Below, in pieces: positions 18,059 through 27,609 of a stretch of DNA of 64,000 nucleotides; the stretch's first letter is position 1, and every line of letters starts with the position of its first letter. Both the position numbers and the translations under genes were made by a program. This stretch comes from Ostreococcus mediterraneus (taxonomy: Eukaryota > Chlorophyta > Mamiellophyceae > Mamiellales > Bathycoccaceae), in assembly GCA_012295225.1 (NCBI GenBank), contig WMKK01000014.1:280817-344816 (forward strand), read 5' to 3'. The notes beneath the pieces are model-generated. The model was not told where the DNA came from, made no database searches, and worked only from the letters and a program-made list of their open reading frames with translations.

Positions 18059-18754
18059 TTACACGTACAGCAAAGTCCCGAGCGCGATCGCCGTGAGCGC
18101 GACGGAAAAGTTATCATCTACAAAATCCGTCAACGGCAATGATTCCACCAGCGCGCACGCGCACGCAATCACCGCTGGTGATACATACGTCGCGCCAACG
18201 ACGAGTCCCACGGGCGACGTTCGCCAATACGCCCCGGCGCACGCCGCGAGCACGACGGTGTAATACAACGGACCCTTCAACAGCTCCTCTCGCCCACCTT
18301 CGCGCGACACAGCCTTGACGGCGTTGGCGTTATCAATCAACCCACTCCCAATGCCGAACAACCGCGCGCCCTGGGCGAGAGGGATAAACGCAGCGAACCA
18401 TCGAGCGTCGACGCTCGCGCTAAAGAGCGGCCACGTCGCGGCGTAAAACGTCCCGCTCGTAATGTGCACCAGCTTACGACTCAGCGCGCTCGAAAACACC
18501 CCACGTTTCGCCAACGCATCGAATGCTTTGACCCAGACGAACGCACCGACGGTGGTGAGCGCTGCGGCGCACGCGTCCCGCGTCGGCGCGTCGAGCGCGG
18601 ATGCCGCGCGCGCGACCCCATCGATCGCTTCGGGCACGCCTCTCGCCGCACACATCCCGCCTCGAGCCACGCGCGCGGTCGCACCGCACGCGCGCGACAC
18701 CGACGCATCCTCCGCGTGCGCGCGCGCGCGATCGACCGACCGCATCGCGCGCAT
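18059..18754 (-). CDS. Phytol/farnesol-kinase homologue (VTE5/FOLK family) with missing core
   Basis: VTE5-type kinases phosphorylate phytol with CTP in plastid membranes for tocopherol and chlorophyll recycling. The frame shows LSRKLVHITSGTFYAATWPLFS, ARWFAAFIPLAQGARL, then EELLKGPLYYTVVLAACAG, and ends ESLPLTDFVDDNFSVALT, all in family order. Between SPVGLVVGA and the final ESLP segment only about 14 residues remain, where plant enzymes have about 65 more, including the GGDG and KSWAGS motifs. So the catalytic block seems absent; this may be a deletion allele, an assembly error or a non-catalytic protein. The N terminus is plastid-transit-like. The start is uncertain: 18754 is preferred, and an in-frame ATG at 19126 is also open. 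Confidence 0.7.
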   Translation of the reverse strand: MRAMRSVDRARAHAEDASVSRACGATARVARGGMCAARGVPEAIDGVARAASALDAPTRDACAAALTTVGAFVWVKAFDALAKRGVFSSALSRKLVHITSGTFYAATWPLFSASVDARWFAAFIPLAQGARLFGIGSGLIDNANAVKAVSREGGREELLKGPLYYTVVLAACAGAYWRTSPVGLVVGATYVSPAVIACACALVESLPLTDFVDDNFSVALTAIALGTLLYV

Positions 18755-19293
18755 CGCGCCCGCGCGCGCGGCGTCAACGATGGGCGACTCGCCCGCGCCG
18801 AGCCTCTCTCGCGCGCTCGCGCCCCGCGCGCGCGTCGCCCCGCGCGCGCGCGGCGGCACGGCGATGCGATGTGATGCGCGCCTATTCCTTTGGACCGTTG
18901 AATAATCCACCGATAATTGGGATGGGTAACCCGTGGGCCACGGTGGCGCGGCGGCGCGACGCGCGGCTCTCGGCGAGCGGACGCGGGCTCTCGAGAGCGT
19001 GGATGGGCGCGGCGCTGGCCGCGGCGGGCGCGGCGACGACGAGCGTCGAGCGTCGAGCATGCGTGCGCGTCGAGGATGATGTTTGTTGACGTTGTCGGCG
19101 CGTGTGCGGTCCTGCGGGTGCGGCATACGCCGCACGAGCGGCAAGGGGTGTCATACGCGAGCCGAGTTTTGAAGTCCGCGCCGAGTACGGCGTAGAGTAT
19201 ATTTGGACATTGCAACGCGACGACGAACGCACGTCGACGGCTTGATGGTGACATAGTTAAAAGCGCTTGTTTTTCTTCTTTTCTTTCTTGTTT
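18755..19293. other. Intergenic interval with one doubtful reading frame
   Basis: About 540 bp between two minus-strand genes. A locally AT-richer patch at about 18885-18925 looks like a promoter for the phytol-kinase homologue. A minus-strand ATG frame at 18882-19154 (90 aa) has a transit-peptide-like composition (RRSTLVVAAPAAASAA) and ends GLPIPIIGGLFNGPKE. It could be a small plastid protein or first exon, but it overlaps the long N-terminal extension of the kinase frame, and I cannot decide between them. Confidence 0.4.
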
Positions 19294-20587
19294 TTAGATC
19301 GCGCATTCACCGGCGAATTGCAAATGCAAACGCTGGGCGAGCAAAAAGCTCAAGCACCAGAGCGTAATTTCGCGTCCGCTGTTCATCACCAGACTTACCA
19401 ATCCCGGTCCCGGGCAAACGCCAGCCAATCCCCAACCCGCGCCGAAGAGCACGGCACCGATGATGAGATCATTATCGATGTACTTGGCGCTGGTTTTGAA
19501 TTCACGCGCCATGGCCGGGCGCTGAATCTTGAGAATGCCACGCGTGACGTACGTCGTCGCCACGACGAGCGAAAGCGCGCCACCCATGACAAACGCCAAA
19601 GACGGGTCGAACGCTTGCGATGTCACGGCGAGGAAACCCGCGACTTTCGCTGGATTCGTCATGCCGCTAATCACGAGACCGAGACCGAAGAACAGACCCG
19701 ATACGTGATCGCTCACGACGCTGAGCTTTTCGACGAGGCTCGTCACGCCGCCGCCTTGCGCCTTGGCGAGCGCGTACAACGCCCCTTGAATCGCCACGCC
19801 CGCGGCGAAAACCTTCGAGTATAACACCATGTTCACTTCTGGCGCCCGTGCCAAGTTCGAAATCGTCTTTGTCGCCTGTGAAACGTGTAATTCATCGAGC
19901 GTACCAGTCGCCGCGACAGTCGCCGCGCCGACAATCATAAAGATGCACGTAAACAGCATTGAACGAATATTAAACCGACCGATACCAGAAATCCCGTGCC
20001 CGCTCGTGCACCCACATCCCACTGCGCGCGCGCGAAACAATCACACAAAACAAAACAACGCTCGTCAGTACTCAACGCGCGTCAGCACGACGCGAACGAC
20101 AATCAACGACAGCGAACGGGACGCTCGCGTACGCACCGCTCGTGCCCAACCCGACGAGCGCGCCCGCGATGATCGCTCTCGGCGCCTCCACCATTGGCGT
20201 CGCCACCTGCGCGCCTAAAATCATTGGTGCCACGTATCCAGCGGCGAACAACCCGAGTAAGAACGCCGCAGTCGATGCCTTTGCCTCCCCGCGCATCGCC
20301 GCTTTGGTTTCGCTGCTAATGCCCAAATTCGTCCCCGTGTTCAACTTTTTCGCAATCGTCATCGATCCGAGAATCAACCCTCCGGCCAGGGCGTTGTCCG
20401 GGGTGAACATAAGCGCCGTCATCGGTCCGTGGTGCGCGGTGACGCGCGCGGGCGCGCGGCGGTGCGCGGTGCGAGCTCCCGCGGCGATGGATGGCTTGGA
20501 TTGCATCGACATCGAGCGACGCGACGTGAGCGCGCGTGCGGACGACGCGCGCGATGCGAATGATGCGTGCGATGCGATGGCGTGCAT
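19294..20587 (-). CDS. YeeE/YedE-family sulfur-compound transporter, plastid-targeted (two exons)
   Basis: Bacterial-type membrane protein of the YeeE/YedE (thiosulfate-permease) family, joined from exons 20587-20137 and 20021-19294, 392 aa. The intron (115 bp) has a GTGCGTAC donor, a CTGACG branch core and a GCGCAG acceptor. The join reads GTSVGCGCTSGHGISG, the family's Cys-containing signature. A second signature, FGAGWGLAGVCPGPGLVSL, is near the C terminus, giving the two-halved fold. The N terminus MHAIASHASFASRASSARALTSRR is a chloroplast transit peptide. The likely job is moving thiosulfate or another reduced sulfur species into or out of the plastid. The longer upstream frame begins with TTG, so the ATG at 20587 was used. 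Confidence 0.85.
20022..20136 (-). other. Intron of the YeeE/YedE gene
   Basis: A 115-bp intron; without it the gene looks like two separate frames. Phase 1 (exon 1 ends in a single G) fits exactly with TG GGA at the start of exon 2. Confidence 0.85.
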
Positions 20588-20824
20588 GGTGCGTTGTGTG
20601 TGCGCGCGTGAAGTGCGGTGTCGCTCGGCGGAGGATGACCCGCGCGCGTGGGAGTGCGGAATGGATTGAAATTGTAATTCTGAAGGGGGACACAAAAAAG
20701 TTGTGTTCGCTGACGAGGATTGTGATGGGTCGATTGGTTTTTAATATACACGTGGTTGATATGTGATTGCATGGCGATGATGAAGTCTAATTCAACGAAA
20801 ACGCGCGAGAGAGAGTTGCGTGGA

Positions 20825-23218
20825 TCAGGCGCGAATGAGGAGGACGTCGCGAAGGGCGCGAAGGGCGGATGACAGCTCGCCAAAAGCGCCTCGATTTGAG
20901 ACGGCGATGGGACGCAGCGAGTCAGAGACTCTGTCAATACACGCGTTTAACACTGAAGCTGATGCACCGTGGTCGGCACAGGCTTTGATTGTTAACGTGG
21001 CTTGAATGATGGCGGTGATGAGTTGCGTAACCTTGACCTTGTCTGGATCGTTTTCGCCATCGACGGCGGGCGCGTTGGCTGACATCGCGTCGCCCGCGAC
21101 GAGCGGTTCTTGCAAGCTCGGATTCAGCGTCGCTGTACTTTCGGCGCCCGCGCTTGTGGTGTTTTGAACGTGATAGACGATTCGTCTGGCGCCCATACCC
21201 GCGGTGGCAACTATATCCTCGGCGGTAGCCGCGTACATTTCTTCCGAACTTGGCGCCGTCGCGGCTGGCGCAAAGCGAGACAACGCTCTTTGTCCGTCAG
21301 CACCCAGAGATTGGCTTTTGATCTTACGCCAGAGCGCCAAAGGCTTATCATTATAGCCTTGTTGCTGGCGCAATCGTAGCAAGCACGCCTCGAGCTCGGT
21401 ATTCGAGTCACGAAGGCGAAGCACAATGGCAGCGTATTCGCGCTGAAACTTGAGAGCTTCTCCATTCAACTCCGCCGCCTGCCGCACGCGTTCTGGCTTC
21501 TTTTTAAACTCTTCCGCTTCGTCATTTTTGCTCGCGAGCGCGTTCACCAACTCTCGCTTACGTTCGAGTGCCTGTTGCGCCTCTGTGAGGAGACGAACGT
21601 CAATTTCACGCATTTGCGCTGCCGCCGCGACACCTGAGCTGTACGCCTGCCCGCCTGCGAGCACGGGCATGGGATCATACGATCCTCTGAAGCCAGCAGT
21701 GAAAGCCTCGTTTTCTATTTGCTCAGCAGTTTCACGTGCGATGAGAGCAGCTTCTTCGGGAGTAACTTCAATAGGCATGACGTCGATGTCGCGCACGAGC
21801 TCAACGCCGAGCTCTGGACGAGCAAACTGTACGCGGCACGTCGATCGATCGACAGTCAAAATGCTCCCAATGTACGGCGAATTAAACCGCGGGTGTACGG
21901 CTAATACGTTCTGACCAACCTCAAGCGGTATCGAAACGTCAACACCGCACGTCCATGCATCGAGTTTTGCCTGCAACTCAGGAGTCAAAGGCTTGCCACT
22001 AAGCTTCAATTCTGTCATTTCCCGAGCAGCGTGTCGACAATATTCTAAATCAATACGCTCATCACTCAAGAATTTGTTCGACAATCGACGCGTTTTCGGA
22101 AGTGTACGGCGAATCGCCTTCCATTCGGCGCGCGTCGCGACGCGCGTGTTCCCTTTCCCTAAGCTTTGCAACCATCGCACAAAGCCACTGTCGGCAAACC
22201 ACGCCTTGTCGGTCCCAGCAGTGAAAAAGTTTGCATTCGCCCAACGTCTAGTTAATGGATTGTGCGTACCAATAAGCAAGCGCGCACGATTATCATTCGC
22301 CATGGTCCCTTCCGCTGCAGGCGACGGTGTTTCATTCAAGCGATGGTCTCCGAATAAAGAACTCGCCGCACCCAAGCCATTCGACTCGATTTCGCGAGAC
22401 AAATGACGTCGAGGACGATTCATTTTGAGCATCTTTTTACCCACTGGCACCTGCGGCGGCCTTAGCGTATACTTTTGCATCGGTGGAAGTTGACGCGCCG
22501 GCGACGAGTACGAGCCGCGCGGTCGCCCGCTGCCAGGCTTGCGCTTCTTCTTCGGCGTCTCCGCATCCGTAACATCCGCCAGCGTCATCAATCCATCTAA
22601 AGCTCCGAAGAGCACATCTTCATCCGCAGTTACTTTTGGCTTGCGTGCCGGACTAGACCCATTCGAAATAGGCGGTAGAGTTTCATCTGGGAACAATGCT
22701 CGCGCGCGTTTACGTTTCGGCGTCGTGTTCCCTCCATTTGCCAATTGCGCGATCGAATCCCTCGCATAGTTTCTCCCAGGACTCTGTGCCGCACGTGCAG
22801 CTGCTAAATTTATCTGAGGCGAAAGCGACACGAGAACCTCCGCCGCGCGCTCAGAATTATCATATTTACTCGACGGCTTTCTCGGCGTTCGCTTGCCGAC
22901 GGGCGGCTCGCTCGCGATAACCCCCAGCACGCTCAACACCTTTGCCCCGTACCCATTCGACTCCTTACCGTTCACACTCAACGAACGTTTCGGTGTCAAA
23001 CTTCCAGCGCGAGATGAACTCCCATTACGCTCGCCGACATCGTCCCCGTCCCGTCCCGGTCCCGCGCTCGCCAGTCTCCCTAAACTACTCCTCGCATCCA
23101 TCCCACCGTCGTACTTTGCCGGCTTCACGCTCACCCGCGCCCCTCGCCGCGCGGGCGACGCATCACCAGGCGTGCGCGAGCGACTCCGCGATCGCCGTCG
23201 CGGCGATTCCGTCGTCAT
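20825..23218 (-). CDS. LIN9 / ALWAYS EARLY homologue (DIRP domain), MuvB/DREAM core
   Basis: LIN9/Mip130/ALY proteins are subunits of the MuvB core of DREAM and MYB-MuvB complexes that control cell-cycle genes. The protein is 797 aa. The DIRP domain is at roughly 330-420: WFADSGFVRWLQSL, TRAEWKAIRRTLPKTRRLS, then FLSDERIDLEYCRHAAREM. A Tudor-like segment follows (VGQNVLAVHPRFNSPYIGSILTV), as in animal LIN9 and plant ALY. The N-terminal 250 residues are basic and disordered with SP/RS clusters, and a C-terminal helical region precedes the end. The head-to-head partner is the NRAMP gene, 310 bp away. Confidence 0.88.
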   Translation of the reverse strand: MTTESPRRRSRSRSRTPGDASPARRGARVSVKPAKYDGGMDARSSLGRLASAGPGRDGDDVGERNGSSSRAGSLTPKRSLSVNGKESNGYGAKVLSVLGVIASEPPVGKRTPRKPSSKYDNSERAAEVLVSLSPQINLAAARAAQSPGRNYARDSIAQLANGGNTTPKRKRARALFPDETLPPISNGSSPARKPKVTADEDVLFGALDGLMTLADVTDAETPKKKRKPGSGRPRGSYSSPARQLPPMQKYTLRPPQVPVGKKMLKMNRPRRHLSREIESNGLGAASSLFGDHRLNETPSPAAEGTMANDNRARLLIGTHNPLTRRWANANFFTAGTDKAWFADSGFVRWLQSLGKGNTRVATRAEWKAIRRTLPKTRRLSNKFLSDERIDLEYCRHAAREMTELKLSGKPLTPELQAKLDAWTCGVDVSIPLEVGQNVLAVHPRFNSPYIGSILTVDRSTCRVQFARPELGVELVRDIDVMPIEVTPEEAALIARETAEQIENEAFTAGFRGSYDPMPVLAGGQAYSSGVAAAAQMREIDVRLLTEAQQALERKRELVNALASKNDEAEEFKKKPERVRQAAELNGEALKFQREYAAIVLRLRDSNTELEACLLRLRQQQGYNDKPLALWRKIKSQSLGADGQRALSRFAPAATAPSSEEMYAATAEDIVATAGMGARRIVYHVQNTTSAGAESTATLNPSLQEPLVAGDAMSANAPAVDGENDPDKVKVTQLITAIIQATLTIKACADHGASASVLNACIDRVSDSLRPIAVSNRGAFGELSSALRALRDVLLIRA

Positions 23219-23528
23219 GCGCTGAAATACGCCTCAAAACACGCGCACACGCAGCGCCGCGCGCAGCAAATTTCAAATTCCGCAAATTACGAATGCACCC
23301 CTCACGCCAGCCGCTTGCGTCGTGTCCAGCGGTCCAGCGATCGCTCAAACGCGTAAAATAAATGCGTTGCGTTCGAGAATCGCGCACGGTGGCGCACGGA
23401 ACGTCGCCGCGGCGTCTTGTGCGGGCGATGTGTGCGGGCTGTGGGTTTGAAAATCACACGTGGTCCGTTTTAAACTTTTGTGAACCACTTGCGCCGGCGC
23501 GCTGACTCGCGGACGGCATTCGTCGACG
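23219..23528. promoter_or_regulatory. Divergent promoter region LIN9 / NRAMP
   Basis: A 310-bp interval between two start codons on opposite strands; no gene. It must hold both promoters. I see no clear TATA box or other recognisable element. Confidence 0.5.
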
Positions 23529-25253
23529 ATGATGCGCGACGACGGCGCAGACGGCGAGGGCGATCGCGATGCGATGTTTGCCGCGCGACGCGGTGCGCAG
23601 TTTACGCGCATGGCGATGAGCGACGACTACGGGCCCGATAGAGGTGGTGGAGGTGGTGGAGTCGGCCACGCGCCACAATCGATGAAATCTACCGCCGTGA
23701 GCGACGTCGAGCGCGAGAACGCGTCGGCGGACGTGCAGATTCTCGGTCTGGGTGATGACGATCACGTGTTTAACTTGCGTACGCTTTGGAAGTTTATGGG
23801 GCCGGGGTTTTTGATGTGCATCGCGTACGTGGACCCGGGGAACTTTGAGAGTGACTTGCAGGCGGGGACGTTGTTTGGGTATAAGTTGTTATGGGTGTTG
23901 CTATGGGCGACGTGCGCGGGGTGGTACGTACAGGGGTTGACGATTAGATTGGCGCTCGCGACGGGGTGGGATTTGGCGAGGTGTTTTAGGGATGAGTATC
24001 CGGACCCGGTGAGATACGCGTTGTGGATTATGACAGAGTTGGCGATAATCGCGAGCGATGTGCCAGAGGTGATTGGAACGGCGTTGGCGTTGAAATTAAT
24101 ATTTAATATACCGACATGGGTTGGTGTTGTGTTGACGTCGATGTCGACGCTTGTGTTTTTAGGATTGCAGTCGTTTGGGGTGAGGAAATTGGAGGCGTTT
24201 ATGGCGTCGCTCATCGGCGTCATGTCGTTGTGCTTTTTAGCCGAGGTGATGTACGTGGACGCACCCGCGGGGCCCGTCGTTGCGGGGATCATTTTGCCGC
24301 GCTTACCAGGAAGCAAGGCGCTGTATATCGCCATCTCTCTCGTCGGTGCGGTGGTGATGCCACACAATTTATTCTTGCACAGCGCGTTGGTGCTCAGTCG
24401 CGGATTTAGTCTTGGTGAAAAGAGTTTGAAAATGGCGCTCAAATATAACATAGTCGAGAGCGGCTTGGCGCTTGCGGTATCATTGTTCATTAACTTTGCC
24501 GTCATCATCGTCGCCGCGGCGAATTTTGCGCAGCTCGACGACCCGGTAGAGATGCAAGCTGTGCGCGACAAGCCGTTGCAGTACGCGCCGCAAATGTTGA
24601 AAGAGGTGCTCGGGCCCGCGGCCAAGGGGTTCTTCGCCGCCGCTCTTCTCGCGTCTGGACAAAGCTCCACAATCACAGGTACATACGCTGGGCAATTCGT
24701 CATGGATGGTTTCTTGGAGCTTCGAATCAACCCAGTGTTGCGTTCATTTGTCACGCGCATGTGCGCGATTTTGCCGTCGCTCTCCGTCGTCCTCATCGCC
24801 GGCGATGAATACTCTGAGAGTTTGATCGTGATTTCTTCCACGATTTTAGCCATTCAGCTCCCGTATGCGTTGATTCCGCTCATCAAATTTACGTCATCGC
24901 CGAACATCATGGGTCCGATGACCATTCCGGACAAGCATTTGAAGTACACGCAACCTCTGGCGGCGTTCATCATCTGCGCCAACGTCGTCTTAGTCATCAT
25001 CACCGTTGCCGAATCAGGGTTGATCACTGGATCCTTTGTCGGTGTGTTTTTGGCGCTGTGTGTCACCATGTTAATAATCGTGTACGTGGGAAGTTTACTC
25101 TACTTGGCGCGACGACCGGTGCATCAAAACTTGTTGTCGCGCACTGGTCGACGCATGACGCGAGACGTTGACGTTGGTGCCGAAACGAGCGAATGGACAA
25201 ACGACGGTGACTTGCTTCCCGATCCCGGCGCCCCTGCGGTGTATTCATTATAG
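23529..25253 (+). CDS. NRAMP: NRAMP divalent metal transporter
   Basis: Proton-coupled Mn/Fe transporter of the NRAMP/SLC11 family, 574 aa. The TM1 metal-binding motif DPGN is at residues 102-105, and the TM6 motif MPHN is at 277-280. Both are intact, including the Met that selects for transition metals. The transport signature SGQSSTITGTYAGQFVMDGF follows. About 11-12 membrane segments are visible. The first 80 residues are hydrophilic with Gly repeats, and the C-terminal tail is short. It could act at the plasma membrane or vacuole; no sorting signal decides this. Confidence 0.95.
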   Translation: MMRDDGADGEGDRDAMFAARRGAQFTRMAMSDDYGPDRGGGGGGVGHAPQSMKSTAVSDVERENASADVQILGLGDDDHVFNLRTLWKFMGPGFLMCIAYVDPGNFESDLQAGTLFGYKLLWVLLWATCAGWYVQGLTIRLALATGWDLARCFRDEYPDPVRYALWIMTELAIIASDVPEVIGTALALKLIFNIPTWVGVVLTSMSTLVFLGLQSFGVRKLEAFMASLIGVMSLCFLAEVMYVDAPAGPVVAGIILPRLPGSKALYIAISLVGAVVMPHNLFLHSALVLSRGFSLGEKSLKMALKYNIVESGLALAVSLFINFAVIIVAAANFAQLDDPVEMQAVRDKPLQYAPQMLKEVLGPAAKGFFAAALLASGQSSTITGTYAGQFVMDGFLELRINPVLRSFVTRMCAILPSLSVVLIAGDEYSESLIVISSTILAIQLPYALIPLIKFTSSPNIMGPMTIPDKHLKYTQPLAAFIICANVVLVIITVAESGLITGSFVGVFLALCVTMLIIVYVGSLLYLARRPVHQNLLSRTGRRMTRDVDVGAETSEWTNDGDLLPDPGAPAVYSL

Positions 25254-25343
25254 ACACTGCTTCTTATTGCTTTTCAATACTTGTAGTCCAGTAGAGCAGC
25301 GTTTTTAGACAAACAAAAAGCAAAAAGCGCCTCACTCCGCGAC

Positions 25344-27527
25344 ATGCGCGCGGCGTCGCAAACTTCATCACCGCCATCGTCTCACCGTCGTCATAGTAAC
25401 ACCCGAGCCGCAAGTCGCACCATGTCTGCGCACGCACGAGACATTACGTTAAACATGGACGCCCCATACGTGGATGTGCGCCGCTTTGTCGACGCCGGCG
25501 ACGCTCAAGCCTCCACAGTCGTCATCACAATACCATTGCGCGCCTCGTCGAGACGCCTCGAGCGCGCGCTCGACGAACCCATCGGTAAATCTTTTGACCG
25601 TCTTCGAGCCGGCATCGCCAAATCGACAAAGAGCGCGCCAAAGGAGCGCCTTTCAGTGGAGCTCTTTGCGTTGGACGGCTCGCGCGTCGACGACGCGGCG
25701 ACGCACGTCGACGCCTGGAACGACGACTACGCCCTCGCCGTCGGTGATGAATGGTTCCGCGTGAGGCTCGATGCGCCTGAAATCGCCGGCGTCACCACCG
25801 TGGACTGGCCCGTGTGCGGACAACCGCTGCCGGCGTCAGTCGTCGGCGCGACGTTTTGTCTTCGGGACGACGACGTCGCGTACGTTTGGTCCGTCATCGA
25901 CGACGACGACGGCACCGAGCGCGTAGTGTGCACCAGTCGCATATATACGCCGACTTCAGACGTCATCGGGGCGAAATTAGTCGTCGACGCGCGTCCGAGA
26001 GGTGGAGAGCCGCGGCGATTCGCGCTGAGCCACCGCGTACGCGACATTGAACCGCCGCGAAACGACGCGTTGGAGCGTTTAAAACCGTCGACATCTCGCG
26101 CTGACGTGCGCGTGATGACGTATAACGTATTGGCAGACGCATATTCGCACACATGGTCGACGATGTATCCGTATTTTGCACCGGATCTCGCGCGGGCGGA
26201 ATCAAGATTACAAAAAGTGCTCGAAGACGTGCGCGTCGCCGACGCCGACATTGTCGCGCTGCAAGAAGTGGACAAGAAGTGGTTTGAACTCTTATACGAG
26301 CCCGTGCTGAGCGCTCGCGGATACAGAGCAACGTCATGGTGTGGGAAGAGTGGCCAAACGCAGGAGGGATGCGCGACGTTTGTCAAGCGCTCGATGTTTA
26401 CGATTGAAGACGAATGCGCCATCAGACTCACAGAGCTCGACGACGAAAAAATCCTTCGATGGCTCGACGAAGACGTCAACGTCGAGCTCAAAACTGCACT
26501 CAAGAAAATCACAAGTATCGCGCAACTGGTGAAACTAAAATCTATAGCGGACAGGAAGGAGATTGTCGTCGGGAATACGCATTTGTTTTTCCATCCGGGA
26601 GCGATGCACGTTCGCATTTTGCAAGCGCACGCGTTTGCGCGCAAGGCTCGGGAATACGGCGCCGGCGCGCCGCTCATTTTATGCGGGGATTTCAATGGTG
26701 AACCCGATGATGGGGTGATTCGATATTTACGTTCAGGGGGGATTCGCGCCGATGACGTTGATTTCGTGCGAGGAGCTCTGTTTCGATGGGGCGGGACGTC
26801 GTCTCGGGACCGCGCTCGCGATTTATTCTACGTCATGGACGACGGTACGGGGTACGATACCGTCGATCGTAATTTAAAAGTCACTGATGCACAAGGTTTA
26901 CAAAATCTCGTCGAACGTAGCGTGTGCATGTCGTTGTGTACGAGAACGTTGCGGGAAAAGTATGGCGCCTTGTGCGGGTGCGGCGTCGACGCGCTCACCG
27001 AAGAAAATCCCATCATTCGCGTCAAGAAGCATGTCGAGAAAAAGTGCACATTCAAAAACTGTCACACAGTCGCTGCATTTACGCTGCGGCGTGAAGCTGG
27101 TTTGAGCCCGGGAACATCGATGGATGACGACGACCACGCCGCGGCGTTGGATGCGTTTAGAGCCATCAAATCCGCCGAAGCCGCTGGATTTGACGCCGTG
27201 CGCGACGCCCAAACGGCGCTCACTGACGCCGCCATGCGCGACACTCAAACCACAGGCGAAGTCATACCCGTTGGATGCGGCGTATCGCTGACTATTCCTC
27301 CAGAATCTCGCATCATTAGCGCTGGTGGATTCCTCGAATGGACGAATTACGTCGGCGGCTTTATCGGCGCGCTCGACTACTGCTGGATTTCGCAACACGC
27401 CTTCATCCCGCGGCGCGTCTCGCCGCTGCCAGAGATGCGTGCCGTCCTAGAATATACCGCATTACCAAACGCGCAGTTTCCGAGCGATCACATCCCAGTC
27501 GTAGTCGACATTGATTTTGTCCCGTAG
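25344..27527 (+). CDS. PDE12-like endonuclease/exonuclease/phosphatase-family protein
   Basis: EEP-fold phosphodiesterase resembling 2',5'-phosphodiesterase 12, a mitochondrial enzyme that removes poly(A) and degrades 2-5A, and more distantly CCR4. The protein is 727 aa. The catalytic domain starts at about residue 255 (VMTYNVLADAYS). Then come the metal-binding Glu in ALQEVDKKW, NTHLFFHPG, the catalytic Asp/Asn in CGDFNGEPD, and the final PSDHIPVVVDIDF. A large insertion with several Cys lies between the last two motifs. The N-terminal 250 residues match PDE12's accessory region. An alternative start at 25422 (MSAHARDITL) is plausible; the extension from 25344 is Arg/Ser rich and could be a presequence. 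Confidence 0.85.
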   Translation: MRAASQTSSPPSSHRRHSNTRAASRTMSAHARDITLNMDAPYVDVRRFVDAGDAQASTVVITIPLRASSRRLERALDEPIGKSFDRLRAGIAKSTKSAPKERLSVELFALDGSRVDDAATHVDAWNDDYALAVGDEWFRVRLDAPEIAGVTTVDWPVCGQPLPASVVGATFCLRDDDVAYVWSVIDDDDGTERVVCTSRIYTPTSDVIGAKLVVDARPRGGEPRRFALSHRVRDIEPPRNDALERLKPSTSRADVRVMTYNVLADAYSHTWSTMYPYFAPDLARAESRLQKVLEDVRVADADIVALQEVDKKWFELLYEPVLSARGYRATSWCGKSGQTQEGCATFVKRSMFTIEDECAIRLTELDDEKILRWLDEDVNVELKTALKKITSIAQLVKLKSIADRKEIVVGNTHLFFHPGAMHVRILQAHAFARKAREYGAGAPLILCGDFNGEPDDGVIRYLRSGGIRADDVDFVRGALFRWGGTSSRDRARDLFYVMDDGTGYDTVDRNLKVTDAQGLQNLVERSVCMSLCTRTLREKYGALCGCGVDALTEENPIIRVKKHVEKKCTFKNCHTVAAFTLRREAGLSPGTSMDDDDHAAALDAFRAIKSAEAAGFDAVRDAQTALTDAAMRDTQTTGEVIPVGCGVSLTIPPESRIISAGGFLEWTNYVGGFIGALDYCWISQHAFIPRRVSPLPEMRAVLEYTALPNAQFPSDHIPVVVDIDFVP

Positions 27528-27609
27528 TAGGTAGAGAGCTCTTTTTAATCCATAGTCCGCCGCTCGCGAAGCGCCACTTCGTCGCCGGCGAATCTAACGA
27601 CGCGCACCC

